Of a stretch of DNA of 64,000 bases, positions 1-9,278 are shown one piece after another (the first letter of the stretch is position 1; every line of letters begins with the position of its first letter). The stretch comes from Vreelandella nanhaiensis (GTDB lineage Bacteria > Pseudomonadota > Gammaproteobacteria > Pseudomonadales > Halomonadaceae), in the NCBI RefSeq assembly GCF_003990185.1, contig NZ_RZHF01000016.1, positions 248,001-312,000 of the forward strand, read 5' to 3'. The notes beneath the pieces were generated by a model. The model saw nothing but the letters and a program-made list of their open reading frames with translations. It made no database searches and had not been told where the DNA came from. Both the position numbers and the translations under genes were made by a program.

Positions 1-1150
1 TAATCAGCTTGTTGGAGGCAATGCCACGCTGGTCCGGATCAAAGATATAATGCGGCTGCTGGCGAAAGTGAATAACGATTTGCGAAAGCTTTTCCGGCAT
101 GCGCTTGCCGGTACGCAGGTAGAACGGCACTCCGGCCCAGCGCCAGTTGGCCACTTCGGTCTTCATCGCTACGAAGGTTTCTGTCTGGCTCTGGGTATTG
201 GCGTCCTCCTCCTCCAGATAACCTGGCACGGACTGACCATCGCTGGTACCGGCAATATACTGGCCGCGCACCACGTCACGGCCCAGCGCTTCCCCTGTAA
301 AGGGTTTGAGCGCCTTGAGTACCTTGACCTTTTCATCACGGATGGCATCGGCATCCAGGTTGGAAGGCGGGTCCATGGCAATCAGGCAAAGTAGCTGCAA
401 AAGATGATTCTGAACCATGTCACGCAGCTGACCCGCCTCATCGAAATAGCCCCAACGGCCTTCAATGCCAACCTTTTCAGCAACGGTAATTTCTACGTGA
501 GAAATATGGTTCTGATTCCACTGGGTACCAAACAGCGGATTGGCAAAGCGCAGTGCAATCAGGTTTTGAACTGTTTCCTTACCTAGATAGTGATCGATCC
601 GGTATACCCGCGACTCAGGAAAAACGGCGCCAATCGCGTCGTTAATCTGCTCGGAGGACTTGAGGTCATAGCCAATGGGCTTTTCAACTACGACGCGCGT
701 ATCGTCATCTAGACTGCCGCTGGCATGAAGGTTGTGGCAGATATCACCATAAATGCGCGCGCCAACCGAAAGATAGACCACCATGGGGCGCTCGGCGCCT
801 TCGCGCCATTGGCGAATGGCGTCATACCCTTCGGCGGTCGTAAAATCGAGCTGACGATAGTCCAGGCGCTCAAGAAAACGCTCGAAACCCGCTTCGTCTA
901 CCTCGCTGCTTTTTAGCCGCTTGCGCAGCGCCTCGCTGACCATTTGCCGAAAGGTCGCCACATCGTGCTCCTGGCGCGCCAGTCCCAGAATACGCGTGCT
1001 TTCCGGCATCAAGCCTTCGCGGTCAAGATGGTATAAAGCAGGAAATAGCTTGCGCATGGCAAGGTCGCCCAATGCTCCAAACAGCGCCAAATCAATGGCA
1101 TGATCACGTCCACCTAACGGGGCGCCTGGAGAGGCATATGACTTGCTCAT
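1..1150 (-). CDS. zwf: Glucose-6-phosphate 1-dehydrogenase, C-terminus cut by window edge
   Basis: Oxidises glucose 6-phosphate to 6-phosphogluconolactone with NAD(P)+, feeding the pentose phosphate and Entner-Doudoroff routes in the cytosol. About 383 N-terminal residues are visible of the roughly 490 usual for the family. The start at 1150 follows a GGAG ribosome site. The dinucleotide-binding segment near residue 25 reads [13 protein letters not shown]; the family normally has GATGDLA, so Thr is Leu here. The active-site signature RIDHYLGKE is present in the middle. A HexR-type palindrome lies about 85 bp upstream. Downstream partners such as pgl would lie outside the window. Identity is secure. 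Confidence 0.96.
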   Translation of the reverse strand, partial: MSKSYASPGAPLGGRDHAIDLALFGALGDLAMRKLFPALYHLDREGLMPESTRILGLARQEHDVATFRQMVSEALRKRLKSSEVDEAGFERFLERLDYRQLDFTTAEGYDAIRQWREGAERPMVVYLSVGARIYGDICHNLHASGSLDDDTRVVVEKPIGYDLKSSEQINDAIGAVFPESRVYRIDHYLGKETVQNLIALRFANPLFGTQWNQNHISHVEITVAEKVGIEGRWGYFDEAGQLRDMVQNHLLQLLCLIAMDPPSNLDADAIRDEKVKVLKALKPFTGEALGRDVVRGQYIAGTSDGQSVPGYLEEEDANTQSQTETFVAMKTEVANWRWAGVPFYLRTGKRMPEKLSQIVIHFRQQPHYIFDPDQRGIASNKLI

Positions 1151-1232
1151 CTCTGCTCCTATGTATCGCCAAGCCGGTTTGGTAGTTAGATTACCTAAAA
1201 TCTACCTAAAAAGCGGCCTAAAACGCAATATT

Positions 1233-1250
1233 AAATGTAATTTTACTACA
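1233..1250. promoter_or_regulatory. HexR-type operator upstream of zwf
   Basis: The 18-bp stretch AAATGTAATTTTACTACA matches 14 of 18 positions of the HexR palindrome TGTAGTAATTTTACTACA; the right half is perfect and the left half degenerate. HexR is the 2-keto-3-deoxy-6-phosphogluconate-responsive repressor of zwf and Entner-Doudoroff genes in gammaproteobacteria. The better copy at 3071 supports the reading. No hexR gene lies in the window. Confidence 0.6.
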
Positions 1251-1625
1251 AAAACAATCATGGATAAGCGCGAAAGCCTTTTTACCCAGTATTTGTGCTC
1301 ACTCTACGTTTTGGCCAGCCCTCCGACCACCCCTTCTCGATGAATTTGCCTTTTCAGGCTGGCGCCAGTGTTTCAGACAATGGCGATGAGCTTGACCATC
1401 AGAGGTTTCGCTTGATGGCCAGTACTTTAACGCAGTCAAAGAGTCATAGCTGAGCATATTAGGGAATGATGTCTATTCATAACCAGCAAGCGCCGCATAC
1501 GTGAGGTGAAATGCCTAATGCAGGTCGGTGTGAGCCTCTCTTATAGCTTGTTATCTGTAATGAAGAGTGGCCCAAGCAACCTATAGCGGGAACGTCGCTA
1601 AAGGTAGCGAGCATAGCGCCCACGT
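1251..1625. other. Intergenic stretch with no recognisable gene
   Basis: Both frames and strands are broken by stops, and no RNA gene or clear repeat was recognised. A short TAGCG-rich inverted segment near 1590-1615 could form a weak hairpin. Together with the orphan frame at 1626-1808 it separates zwf from gap and looks like decayed sequence. Confidence 0.4.
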
Positions 1626-1808
1626 TTAGGATTGACGCTTTAAATACTTGCTAAATTTCCACGTCCTACCAATAAACTCGATGGGCCCGTTAGGCAAGCC
1701 GGTTGCCGAACCGGTTTCTTCTTCAAACGTCAGTTTAAGCAGCTGATTGTCTTGAGAATACTTGAAGCTTATACGCGGCCGTCCAAAGAATTTAGTCAGC
1801 CTGATAGG
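1626..1808 (-). pseudogene. Orphan C-terminal-like coding fragment
   Basis: The minus strand keeps an open frame of about 60 codons, ending in TAA at 1626-1628 and bounded upstream by a stop at 1809-1811. No start codon or ribosome site is convincing. The peptide looks protein-like (RPRISFKYS near its start, GPIEFIGRTWKFSKYL near its end) rather than like random translation. I do not recognise the family. It may be the 3' tail of a lost gene or chance. Confidence 0.25.
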
Positions 1809-1872
1809 TCACGACGGAGGTCGTCCCCCTCACGGACAGCATCGAAAGGCGCGTCCAGCGCTACTCCGCCTT

Positions 1873-1903
1873 TAAAAAAAAGCCGCGGATTGCTCCGCAG
1901 CCT
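1873..1903 (-). terminator. Rho-independent terminator of gap
   Basis: On the minus strand a 9-bp GC-rich stem (GGCTGCGGA / TCCGCGGCT, one mismatch) with a GCAA tetraloop is followed by a run of T residues. It lies about 35 bp downstream of the gap stop codon. Confidence 0.85.
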
Positions 1904-1934
1904 TTTACTTAAACATTTTCAGTGGGTTTGATAC

Positions 1935-2939
1935 TTAGTTGGCGACGGCCTGCATGGCAAGCGCAGTATCCAGCATCCGGTTGGAGAAGCCCCACTCGTT
2001 GTCGTACCACGCCATCACTTTGACCAAGCGCCCGTTTACACGCGTGTGGTTAGCATCAAATGTCGATGAATGCGCATCATGGTTGAAATCGATAGACACC
2101 AGCGGCTGAGCATTCACCGCCAGGACTTTCGAGTTGGCGGCGGCTTTTTCGACGATCTGATTGATCTCTTCCTTGCTAGTGTCACGGCTTGCGGTAAAGG
2201 TTAGGTCCACCAACGACACGTTAATTACCGGCACACGCACCGCTAACCCATCCAGTTTGCCTTCCAGCTCAGGCAGTACCAGCCCAACTGCAGCAGCGGC
2301 CCCGGTTTTGGTCGGGATCATGGAGTGCGTCGCGCTACGCGCGCGGTACGGATCAGAGTGGTAAACGTCTGAAAGATTCTGATCATTGGTGTAGGCATGC
2401 ACCGTCGTCATCAAACCGTTTTCAATACCCACCGTATCGTTTAATGCTTTGGCCACTGGCGCCAGGCAATTGGTCGTACAGGAAGCGTTGGATACCACCT
2501 TGTGTTCGGCGGTCAGCACACTGTCATTAACTCCGTAGACAATCGTCGCGTCAGCATCAGGACTAGGCGCTGAGATCAGCACCCTTTTGGCGCCCGCTTC
2601 CAGATGCTTGGCGGCGGCCTCGCGCTTGGTAAATAGGCCCGTACATTCCATAACCAAATCAATATTCATGGAGGCCCAGGGAAGCTTGGCGGGGTCGCGC
2701 TCTGACGAGATAGCGATGCGATCGCCATCGACACTGATGCTTTCCGCATCGTGCTCTACAGTAAAGGGGAAATGCCCATGAACGGTATCGTGGCGCAATA
2801 GATGTGAATTTAACGATGGGTCGCCAAGATCATTAATCGCCACCACCTGGATCTGCTCGCGGTAACGATTTTCATAAAGAGCTCGAAGTACGTTACGACC
2901 GATCCGGCCAAACCCGTTAATAGCAACTCTGATAGTCAT
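1935..2939 (-). CDS. gap: Type I glyceraldehyde-3-phosphate dehydrogenase
   Basis: Converts glyceraldehyde 3-phosphate, NAD+ and phosphate to 1,3-bisphosphoglycerate. The 334 residues have the usual family length. The N-terminal Rossmann motif is [10 protein letters not shown], the catalytic cysteine sits in [12 protein letters not shown] (about residue 152), and the C-terminal [11 protein letters not shown] is present. The internal HAYTNDQ segment favours GAPDH over erythrose-4-phosphate dehydrogenase, though the C-terminus (MLDTALAMQ) recalls Epd. It is divergent from pyk across a 257-bp region with a HexR-type palindrome and a second palindrome 22 bp upstream of its start. In Pseudomonas one gap gene is HexR-controlled and serves the Entner-Doudoroff route; the same is likely here. 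Confidence 0.95.
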   Translation of the reverse strand: MTIRVAINGFGRIGRNVLRALYENRYREQIQVVAINDLGDPSLNSHLLRHDTVHGHFPFTVEHDAESISVDGDRIAISSERDPAKLPWASMNIDLVMECTGLFTKREAAAKHLEAGAKRVLISAPSPDADATIVYGVNDSVLTAEHKVVSNASCTTNCLAPVAKALNDTVGIENGLMTTVHAYTNDQNLSDVYHSDPYRARSATHSMIPTKTGAAAAVGLVLPELEGKLDGLAVRVPVINVSLVDLTFTASRDTSKEEINQIVEKAAANSKVLAVNAQPLVSIDFNHDAHSSTFDANHTRVNGRLVKVMAWYDNEWGFSNRMLDTALAMQAVAN

Positions 2940-2960
2940 ACTGGCACCTCACGCCCGATA

Positions 2961-2974
2961 GTGAATGGCTTCAC
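2961..2974. promoter_or_regulatory. Palindrome GTGAATGGCTTCAC upstream of gap, possible Cra site
   Basis: A perfect 5-bp inverted repeat (GTGAA-N4-TTCAC) sits 22 bp upstream of the gap start. Its core TGAATGGCTTCA agrees with 10 of 12 positions of a typical Cra/FruR core (TGAATCGATTCA). A cra homologue and a strong Cra box occur 3 kb away, so dual HexR/Cra control of glycolysis is plausible. Assignment is inference. Confidence 0.45.
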
Positions 2975-3070
2975 TTCAGTAAAAAAATTACCAAAAAGAC
3001 ACTTTTATGTGCCCTGACAAGCTTATAAATGGCTTAAACCGGTTTCATAGTAGCTATTTAATAACTTATA

Positions 3071-3088
3071 TGTAGTAAAATTACTATA
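3071..3088. promoter_or_regulatory. HexR operator between gap and pyk
   Basis: TGTAGTAAAATTACTATA matches 17 of 18 positions of the HexR palindrome TGTAGTAAAATTACTACA. It lies in the AT-rich divergent region between gap and pyk, 109 bp upstream of the pyk start, and could control both genes. Confidence 0.8.
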
Positions 3089-3196
3089 TTATAACTAAGG
3101 TCGTCTATATCTTCATCATGACAATTACATCAACATTCTGATCCCTGACAATGCTGGTTTTTACGGTTTATTAGTAATATTTAAGGAGAACCTGCC

Positions 3197-4675
3197 ATGA
3201 ATTCATCAACCTCACCTCTGCCGCTTCGTCGTACCAAAATTGTTGCTACCTTAGGCCCTGCCAGCGACCGCCCAGGCGTGCTCGAAGCGATGATCAAAGC
3301 GGGGGTCGACGTGGTTCGCCTTAACTTTTCTCACGGATCGCCTGATGACCACCGCCGCCGCTTGCAAGACGTTCGCGATATTGCGCAGCGCTTAGGCAAA
3401 TGTGTTGCCGCTTTAGGCGATTTACAGGGTCCCAAAATCCGCATCGCTCGCTTTGCCGAAGGCCCTGTTCATTTAGAAGCGGGGCAGCCGTTTATTCTGG
3501 ATATGGCGCTCGACACCTATGCTGGCAATAGCGAACGCGTAGGCTGCGACTACCCGGCACTGATTGATGATGTTTCTCCTGGCGACCGCTTGCTGCTGGA
3601 TGATGGCCGCGTGGTATTGGATGTGACGTCCATTGTTGGCCAGGAGATCCACACCCATGTGCATGTGGGCGGCAAACTCTCCAATAACAAGGGCATCAAT
3701 AAGCAAGGCGGCGGCCTTTCCGCTCCGGCCTTGACCGACAAGGACCGAGCCGATTTAAAAACTGCCGTGGAAATCGGTGTGGATTATCTGGCGGTTTCCT
3801 TTCCGCGCTCGGCGGCCGATATGCAGGAAGCACGCACATTACTTGGCGAAGAAGGTAAGGAAATTGGCTTGGTTGCCAAGCTGGAACGTGCCGAAGCGGT
3901 CGCGGATGACGAAACGCTGGATGGCATTATCATCGCATCAGAAGCAGTGATGGTGGCCCGCGGCGACCTGGGCGTAGAGATAGGCGATGAAGCACTGATC
4001 GGTACCCAAAAGCGCATCATCAAGCATGCCCGTACGCTTAACCGCGCGGTAATTACCGCCACGCAGATGATGGAATCGATGATCGAATCACCGCTGCCGA
4101 CCCGCGCCGAGGTGTTCGATGTAGCCAACGCCGTGCTGGATGCCACCGACGCCGTCATGCTTTCGGCAGAAACCGCCGCCGGTGAGTTTCCGGTAGAAAC
4201 CGTTGAAGCCATGGACCGGGTTTGTCTGGGTGCCGAGCGTGAGCGGTTGGCACAGTCGTCCGGCCACCGCATGCATGAAGGCTTTGAGCGTATTGATGAA
4301 ACCATCGCCCTTTCGGCTATGTATGCCGCCAACCACTTAACCGGTGTCAGCGCGATTGCCTGCATGACCTCCACCGGCTATACGCCACTTATCGCCTCGC
4401 GCATTCGTTCGGGCTTACCCATTGTCGGCCTGGCCCATAGTCCCGTTGCTCAGCGCCGCATGGCACTTTATCGCGGCGTGGTCTCGCTCCCCTTCGATAC
4501 TACGCAGATGGAGCCCACCGAGGTAAACCAGGAAGCGCTAAAATTGCTTAAGGCCTATGGATTGGCACGCCCTGGCGGACATATCATTCTTACTCGCGGC
4601 GACCATATGAATGCCCATGGCGGCACGAATACCATGAAAATCATCGCCATCGAGCAGGAAGAATCCGGAGAGTAA
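3197..4675 (+). CDS. pyk: Pyruvate kinase
   Basis: Transfers phosphate from phosphoenolpyruvate to ADP, the last step of glycolysis. The 492 residues match family length. The N-terminus carries RTKIVATLGPAS and NFSHGS; the signature region shows MVARGDLGVEI and the conserved VITATQMMESMI. The C-terminal allosteric domain is complete. The start follows AAGGAG with 8-nt spacing. mgsA begins 3 bp after the stop, so the two are probably cotranscribed. A HexR palindrome lies upstream. Confidence 0.96.
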   Translation: MNSSTSPLPLRRTKIVATLGPASDRPGVLEAMIKAGVDVVRLNFSHGSPDDHRRRLQDVRDIAQRLGKCVAALGDLQGPKIRIARFAEGPVHLEAGQPFILDMALDTYAGNSERVGCDYPALIDDVSPGDRLLLDDGRVVLDVTSIVGQEIHTHVHVGGKLSNNKGINKQGGGLSAPALTDKDRADLKTAVEIGVDYLAVSFPRSAADMQEARTLLGEEGKEIGLVAKLERAEAVADDETLDGIIIASEAVMVARGDLGVEIGDEALIGTQKRIIKHARTLNRAVITATQMMESMIESPLPTRAEVFDVANAVLDATDAVMLSAETAAGEFPVETVEAMDRVCLGAERERLAQSSGHRMHEGFERIDETIALSAMYAANHLTGVSAIACMTSTGYTPLIASRIRSGLPIVGLAHSPVAQRRMALYRGVVSLPFDTTQMEPTEVNQEALKLLKAYGLARPGGHIILTRGDHMNAHGGTNTMKIIAIEQEESGE

Positions 4676-4678
4676 TGA

Positions 4679-5152
4679 ATGAATAATGCCCGACCGCCTC
4701 GCCAGGCGCTACGTACCCTACCCGCCCAAAAGCGCATTGCGCTTATCGCCCATGATGGCAAGAAAGAGGAGCTTTTGGAGTGGGCCGAACGCTGGCAGGA
4801 AACGCTGCGCCAGCACCAGCTAACAGGTACGGGCACCACGGCTGCGCGTCTGACCAACCAGCTGGGCTTGACGGTTGAAGGGCTGATGAGCGGGCCGCTT
4901 GGAGGCGACCAGCAAATTGGCGCGCGCATTGCGGAGCAGAAACTTGATGTACTGGTATTCTTCTGGGACCCCTTCGCCCCGCAACCCCACGACCCGGACG
5001 TCAAAGCGCTCTTGCGTCTTGCAGCACTCTGGAACGTGCCGGTCGCCTGCAACGCCGCTAGCGCTGACTTTCTGCTCTCTTCCCCCTATCTCAGCGAAAG
5101 TTATGCCATGTCAATCCCGGATGCCAATGCCTGGGCCAGCGCAAGAACCTAG
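4679..5152 (+). CDS. mgsA: Methylglyoxal synthase
   Basis: Converts dihydroxyacetone phosphate to methylglyoxal and phosphate, a phosphate-releasing bypass of lower glycolysis. The 157 residues fit the family. Diagnostic segments are LIAHDGKKEEL (substrate histidine), TGTT, SGPLGGDQQIGA (catalytic Asp), FFWDP, PHDPDVKALLR and PVACNAASADF. It follows pyk by 3 bp in what looks like one operon. Pairing with pyk suggests coordinated control of carbon overflow around triose phosphates and phosphoenolpyruvate. Confidence 0.95.
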   Translation: MNNARPPRQALRTLPAQKRIALIAHDGKKEELLEWAERWQETLRQHQLTGTGTTAARLTNQLGLTVEGLMSGPLGGDQQIGARIAEQKLDVLVFFWDPFAPQPHDPDVKALLRLAALWNVPVACNAASADFLLSSPYLSESYAMSIPDANAWASART

Positions 5153-5179
5153 CTTGGCCTTCAGACATGTGATGGAACA

Positions 5180-5199
5180 CCAGCGTTTATTAACGCTGG
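5180..5199. terminator. Hairpin between convergent mgsA and cra
   Basis: A perfect 8-bp stem CCAGCGTT / AACGCTGG with a TATT loop overlaps the cra stop codon. Neither side has a long T-run, so it may be a weak bidirectional terminator. Confidence 0.5.
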
Positions 5200-6167
5200 C
5201 GTAGATGACGTTTGACCACTTGCTGCCCAACGTGACGTTCGCCGCGGGCAGCCTCTAGAGCGCTGCAGAGCGTCAGCTCGGCGATTCTGTCGTAATCCTG
5301 AAACGCAGAGTTTACCGGCTGGGGTAAAAAGTCCAGCAGGGGATGGTCACCAAAGGTCGCAAGCTTAATGCGGCTTGAAAGCCCACCACGCGCCAAAAAT
5401 GTATCGAAAACGCCTTCCATCAAGGTATATGACGCTGTTACCAAGGCATCCACCGGCTTGGCTTCATCAAGCAACTGGCGGGCTAGGCGTACAGCTTCCT
5501 CCCGCTCGTAACGAGCGCCGCTTAAATAAACGGGTTCGATATTGCGCGCCTGTAACGCTGCCTGAAACCCGGCCCGGCGCTCACGGCTAATGGAAAGCCC
5601 GGGCATGGCATCCATCCAGGCTACCCGGCGGACTCCTTCAAACAATACCGAACGCGTTAGCTGCTCGGCAGCGCCGCGGTCGTCGCTCACCACGCTGACA
5701 AAGCGCTGACTATCCAGCCCCCTGTCCATCCCGACTACGGCCCAGCCATCGTTTATCAACTCTGCATAAAAGGGGTCGCTGTCAGCTAGGCAGCTGGCGG
5801 TAATCAACGCTTCGCAGCGCTGAGCACGTAGTGCCAGCGCCAGGGCGCGCTCGCTTTGTGCGCAATCGTCGGAGCTTACAATCAGCAACCGATAGCCCTG
5901 CTCGCGCGCCCCACGCTCCAGGCGCTTGGCCAGGCGTGCATAGCTGATATTTTCCAGGTCAGGGACAATCAACCCCAATAAGCGACTTGACCCACGGCGC
6001 AGTGCCGCGGCCTGGGGGTTGATCTGGTATTGGTGCTGACGTACAACCGTCATTACCTTTTCGATGGTGGCTAAACTGATCCGCCGCTGCTCCGCCTGCC
6101 CGTTGATAACATAACTTGCTGTGGTGCGTGAAACGCCAGCCAGCCGGGCAATATCGGCAAGTGTCAT
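5190..6167 (-). CDS. cra: LacI-family catabolite repressor/activator (FruR/Cra)
   Basis: DNA-binding regulator of sugar catabolism; Cra proteins lose DNA affinity with fructose 1-phosphate or fructose 1,6-bisphosphate. The 325 residues show an N-terminal LacI helix-turn-helix (LADIARLAGVSRTTASYVI), a hinge near residue 55 and a periplasmic-binding-like sugar domain starting about residue 62 (LLGLIVPDLEN). The start follows AGGGGA. It is divergent from fruBKA, whose leader contains a near-ideal Cra box. Position and family argue for the local fru regulator; a global role is likely by homology. Confidence 0.9.
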   Translation of the reverse strand: MTLADIARLAGVSRTTASYVINGQAEQRRISLATIEKVMTVVRQHQYQINPQAAALRRGSSRLLGLIVPDLENISYARLAKRLERGAREQGYRLLIVSSDDCAQSERALALALRAQRCEALITASCLADSDPFYAELINDGWAVVGMDRGLDSQRFVSVVSDDRGAAEQLTRSVLFEGVRRVAWMDAMPGLSISRERRAGFQAALQARNIEPVYLSGARYEREEAVRLARQLLDEAKPVDALVTASYTLMEGVFDTFLARGGLSSRIKLATFGDHPLLDFLPQPVNSAFQDYDRIAELTLCSALEAARGERHVGQQVVKRHLRQR

Positions 6168-6256
6168 GGTTTTTTCCCCTAATTAAGCCAGCGCAGTGTA
6201 CCAGCGCCTTGACTCCACCCCTACCAACGTCTAAAAACACACCCCTTGTGCCTTTA

Positions 6257-6272
6257 GGTGAATCGTTTCAGC
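6257..6272. promoter_or_regulatory. Cra operator upstream of fruB
   Basis: GGTGAATCGTTTCAGC is a near-perfect Cra box (consensus close to GCTGAATCGTTTCAGC). It lies between the divergent cra and fruB starts, 109 bp before the fruB ATG and about 90 bp before cra, so it could give both fru repression and autoregulation. Confidence 0.88.
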
Positions 6273-6380
6273 ATTATCACCATAAACTACGGGCATCGTT
6301 CAATCCCGAAAGCTCGGCGCTTGATTATCTATTTATGTTACTGCCGGGCCACAGCGGGCTCGTCTTTACAGGAGAATTGC

Positions 6381-9278
6381 ATGCTCACACTGGGCCCAAA
6401 TGACATCTTGCTAGGCCGCCAGGCGGATAGCTGGCAAGCGGCGCTGGATGATGCCGCTCGGGTGCTGGCTGACGCGGGGCTGGTCGAACCCGGTTATCGT
6501 GACGGCTTGCATGCCCGCGAGGCGCAGTCGTCTACCTATCTGGGCAATGCCATTGCCATTCCCCATGGCACGCCGGAAAGCCGCCAGCATGTTATACATA
6601 CCGGCGTGCGGGTGCTGCAGTTTCCTGAAGGCGTTGACTGGCACGATGGTCAACGCGTTTACGTGCTGGTGACTATTGCGGCGCAAAACGACGAGCATCT
6701 GGATATTCTGCGCGCGCTCACTCACGTGCTCGACCGAGACGGCGTGGCTAAAGCGCTGGCGGCGGCAAGCTCGGCTGATGAGGTTGCCCGCCTGCTCTCC
6801 AAATCCATTCCCACGCCTAAGCTTGATAGCGACACCCTGTGCCTGCAGTTTCCCGCCCAGAGCGTACAGGAGCTGGCCCTGGCTGCCGCTGCCCGCCTGC
6901 GCCAAAGCGGCTGCGTGGATAACCGCTTTATTGCCGATATCGCCGAAAAACCGCCGGTATGGCTGGGCAATGGCTTCTGGCTTGCCAGTAGCGCCAGCGG
7001 GGTCGACCAGCCTGCGCTGGGCGTTGCTACTCCGGTCGATCCTCATCTGACAGAAAACGGTCATGCGCTGCATGGCCTGTTTTGTCTTGCCGCTCAAGGC
7101 AACTACCACCGCCCGCTGCTGGAGCAGCTTCAGGCCGTACTCGAAAACACCGACAGCCAGACGTTACAGGAAGCTTCTGCCTCTCAGGTGCTGGCCCAGT
7201 TGGCGGGTGAAACCGCCAATACGCACACGCTGCGCGTACGTGTACTAAACCCCCATGGCTTGCACGCCCGCCCGGCCAAGCAGTTGGTACAGGTAGCTCG
7301 CGCCCAGGCGGCACCGGTGAATGTGCGCCTGGAAGAAGGTAGCCCGACGAGCGTTTCAGCGGCAAGCCTGACCAAGGTGATTGGCCTGGGCGCGCGGCGC
7401 GGCCAATGGCTGGTACTTTCCGCCGAAGGCAGCGAAGCCCCGCAGGCGCTTGCGGAAATAGCCAGTGCCATTGAAAGCGGCCTTGGCGAGAAGGTGACGC
7501 CCTTTGACAGTGGCCGCGAACGCTTAGCACCCCAGCACACCCACCAGGAACCCGCCATTGAGCCGCTGGCGGCGGACACACCCCATACGGCCATCGCGGC
7601 CTCCCCAGGCCTGGCGATTGGGCCGGTATTTGTGATTCGTCCTCAGCATTTTGATTATCCCGAGCATGCCGACAACCCGGACCGCGAGCTGACCCGGCTG
7701 CATAATGCTGTTCAGGAAGGCATTGCCCAGCTGGAAGCCCTGGTTCGTAACGCCGCCGGCGGTGAAGTCGCCGATATTCTCTCCATGCACGAAGAAATGC
7801 TGGACGACCCCGAGCTTCACCGCGCTGCCGAAGACGCCATTCGGGAAGGCCGCTCGGCTGAAGCCGCCTGGTGGGATGCAATTGAAACCGCCGCCCACGC
7901 CCAGGAAATGCTGGCTGACCGTCTGCTCGCAGAGCGCGCCGCCGACCTTCGCGATGTAGGCCGGCGGGTGCTGAGCATTCTGTGCGACATTCAACTGCCC
8001 GAGCCGCCCGACCACCCCTACATCCTGGTGATGGACGATATCGGCCCCTCTGACGTTGCCCGCCTGGATACCTCACGGGTACGCGGCCTGCTGACCGAGC
8101 GCGGCGGCGCTACGGCGCATAGCGCCATTCTGGCCCGTGCGCTGGGCATCCCGGCAGTGGTGGGCGCAGGCAAGGCGGTAATGGCATTGACCAATGCCAG
8201 CATGATGATTCTCGACGGTGAACGGGGCCGGGTAATTCCCTCGCCTTCAGAGGAGCGCTTACGCCGCGCCGAGCAGAACCTGCTTGATCTGCGAGAGCGC
8301 GAAGCCGATGCCTGGGAGCGGCGCTTTGAAACCGCCCAGACCCGCGACGGCCACCGCGTTGAAGTCGCAGCTAACCTGGGTAACACTGCCCACGCGGAAG
8401 ACGCCGTGGGACGTGGCGCTGAAGGCGTCGGCCTGCTGCGCACCGAGTTCCTGTTTATGGCGCATTCAAGCGCGCCAGACCTTGCCACGCAAACCACCGA
8501 GTATCGTCAGGCGATAGATGCCCTAAACGGGCGCCCACTGGTGGCACGTACACTGGATGTCGGCGGCGACAAGCCACTGCCCTACTGGCCCGTACCCCAA
8601 GAGGACAACCCGTTCCTGGGCCTGCGCGGCATTCGCCTGGCCCTGACCGAGCCCGAGGTACTCGAAACCCAGCTGCGCGCCTTACTGATGGCGGCAGCCC
8701 CTGTAGTGGGTTCTGAAGATACGCCGCGGCCGCTGCGTATCATGCTGCCCATGGTCAAGGACGTTGCCGAGTTCCGCGCTGCCAAGGCAATCTTTGATCG
8801 GCTGCTTGCCGAAATCCCCGTAAGTGAGCGGGCAAGCGATGTGCAGTTGGGCGTGATGATTGAAATCCCCTCCAGCGCCCTGCTGGCACCAACGCTTGCC
8901 GCCGAGGTGGATTTCTTCTCGGTTGGTACCAACGATCTCACCCAGTATACCCTGGCGATTGACCGCGGCCACCCGGAGCTATCCGCCCAGGCGGATGGTC
9001 TTCACCCGGCGGTATTACGCCTGATTCAGATGACCGTTGACGCCGCCCACGCCCAGGGTAAATGGGTAGGCGTGTGTGGAGAGCTGGCCTCTGATACTGC
9101 GGCTATCCCGGTGCTGGTGGGCCTGGGGGTCGACGAGCTTTCCGTCAGCGCACGTCAAATCCCGCTGGTGAAGGCCCGCCTGCGTGAGTTCGACCTGACC
9201 GAGGCTCAGGCAAGCGCTCAATTGGCCTTAAGTCAGGCTACCAGCGACGACGTGCGCGATGCGCTGGAGGCACGCTAA
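6381..9278 (+). CDS. fruB: Fructose PTS multiphosphoryl transfer protein (EIIA-HPr-EI)
   Basis: Soluble phosphocarrier taking phosphate from phosphoenolpyruvate to the membrane permease FruA. The 965 residues contain, in order, EIIA-Fru with phospho-acceptor His62 in AIPHGTPES, a middle linker, an HPr domain with His295 in NPHGLHARP, and enzyme I from about residue 404 with His580 in GGATAHSAIL and a C-terminal Cys near 899 (GVCGELAS). The ATG at 6381 follows AGGAGA with good spacing; the frame extends upstream to 6258 but would overlap the Cra box. fruK overlaps by one base. The fusion suggests a self-contained PTS. Confidence 0.96.
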   Translation: MLTLGPNDILLGRQADSWQAALDDAARVLADAGLVEPGYRDGLHAREAQSSTYLGNAIAIPHGTPESRQHVIHTGVRVLQFPEGVDWHDGQRVYVLVTIAAQNDEHLDILRALTHVLDRDGVAKALAAASSADEVARLLSKSIPTPKLDSDTLCLQFPAQSVQELALAAAARLRQSGCVDNRFIADIAEKPPVWLGNGFWLASSASGVDQPALGVATPVDPHLTENGHALHGLFCLAAQGNYHRPLLEQLQAVLENTDSQTLQEASASQVLAQLAGETANTHTLRVRVLNPHGLHARPAKQLVQVARAQAAPVNVRLEEGSPTSVSAASLTKVIGLGARRGQWLVLSAEGSEAPQALAEIASAIESGLGEKVTPFDSGRERLAPQHTHQEPAIEPLAADTPHTAIAASPGLAIGPVFVIRPQHFDYPEHADNPDRELTRLHNAVQEGIAQLEALVRNAAGGEVADILSMHEEMLDDPELHRAAEDAIREGRSAEAAWWDAIETAAHAQEMLADRLLAERAADLRDVGRRVLSILCDIQLPEPPDHPYILVMDDIGPSDVARLDTSRVRGLLTERGGATAHSAILARALGIPAVVGAGKAVMALTNASMMILDGERGRVIPSPSEERLRRAEQNLLDLREREADAWERRFETAQTRDGHRVEVAANLGNTAHAEDAVGRGAEGVGLLRTEFLFMAHSSAPDLATQTTEYRQAIDALNGRPLVARTLDVGGDKPLPYWPVPQEDNPFLGLRGIRLALTEPEVLETQLRALLMAAAPVVGSEDTPRPLRIMLPMVKDVAEFRAAKAIFDRLLAEIPVSERASDVQLGVMIEIPSSALLAPTLAAEVDFFSVGTNDLTQYTLAIDRGHPELSAQADGLHPAVLRLIQMTVDAAHAQGKWVGVCGELASDTAAIPVLVGLGVDELSVSARQIPLVKARLREFDLTEAQASAQLALSQATSDDVRDALEAR

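Noticed and set aside
3784..4374. 196-codon frame antisense to pyk
   Set aside because: Ser/Thr/Ala-rich shadow translation without motifs, inside the pyruvate kinase coding region.
7027..8076. 349-codon open frame antisense to fruB
   Set aside because: Composition is arginine/proline/glycine-rich as expected for a shadow of a GC-rich gene; it lies fully inside fruB, whose domains are unmistakable.
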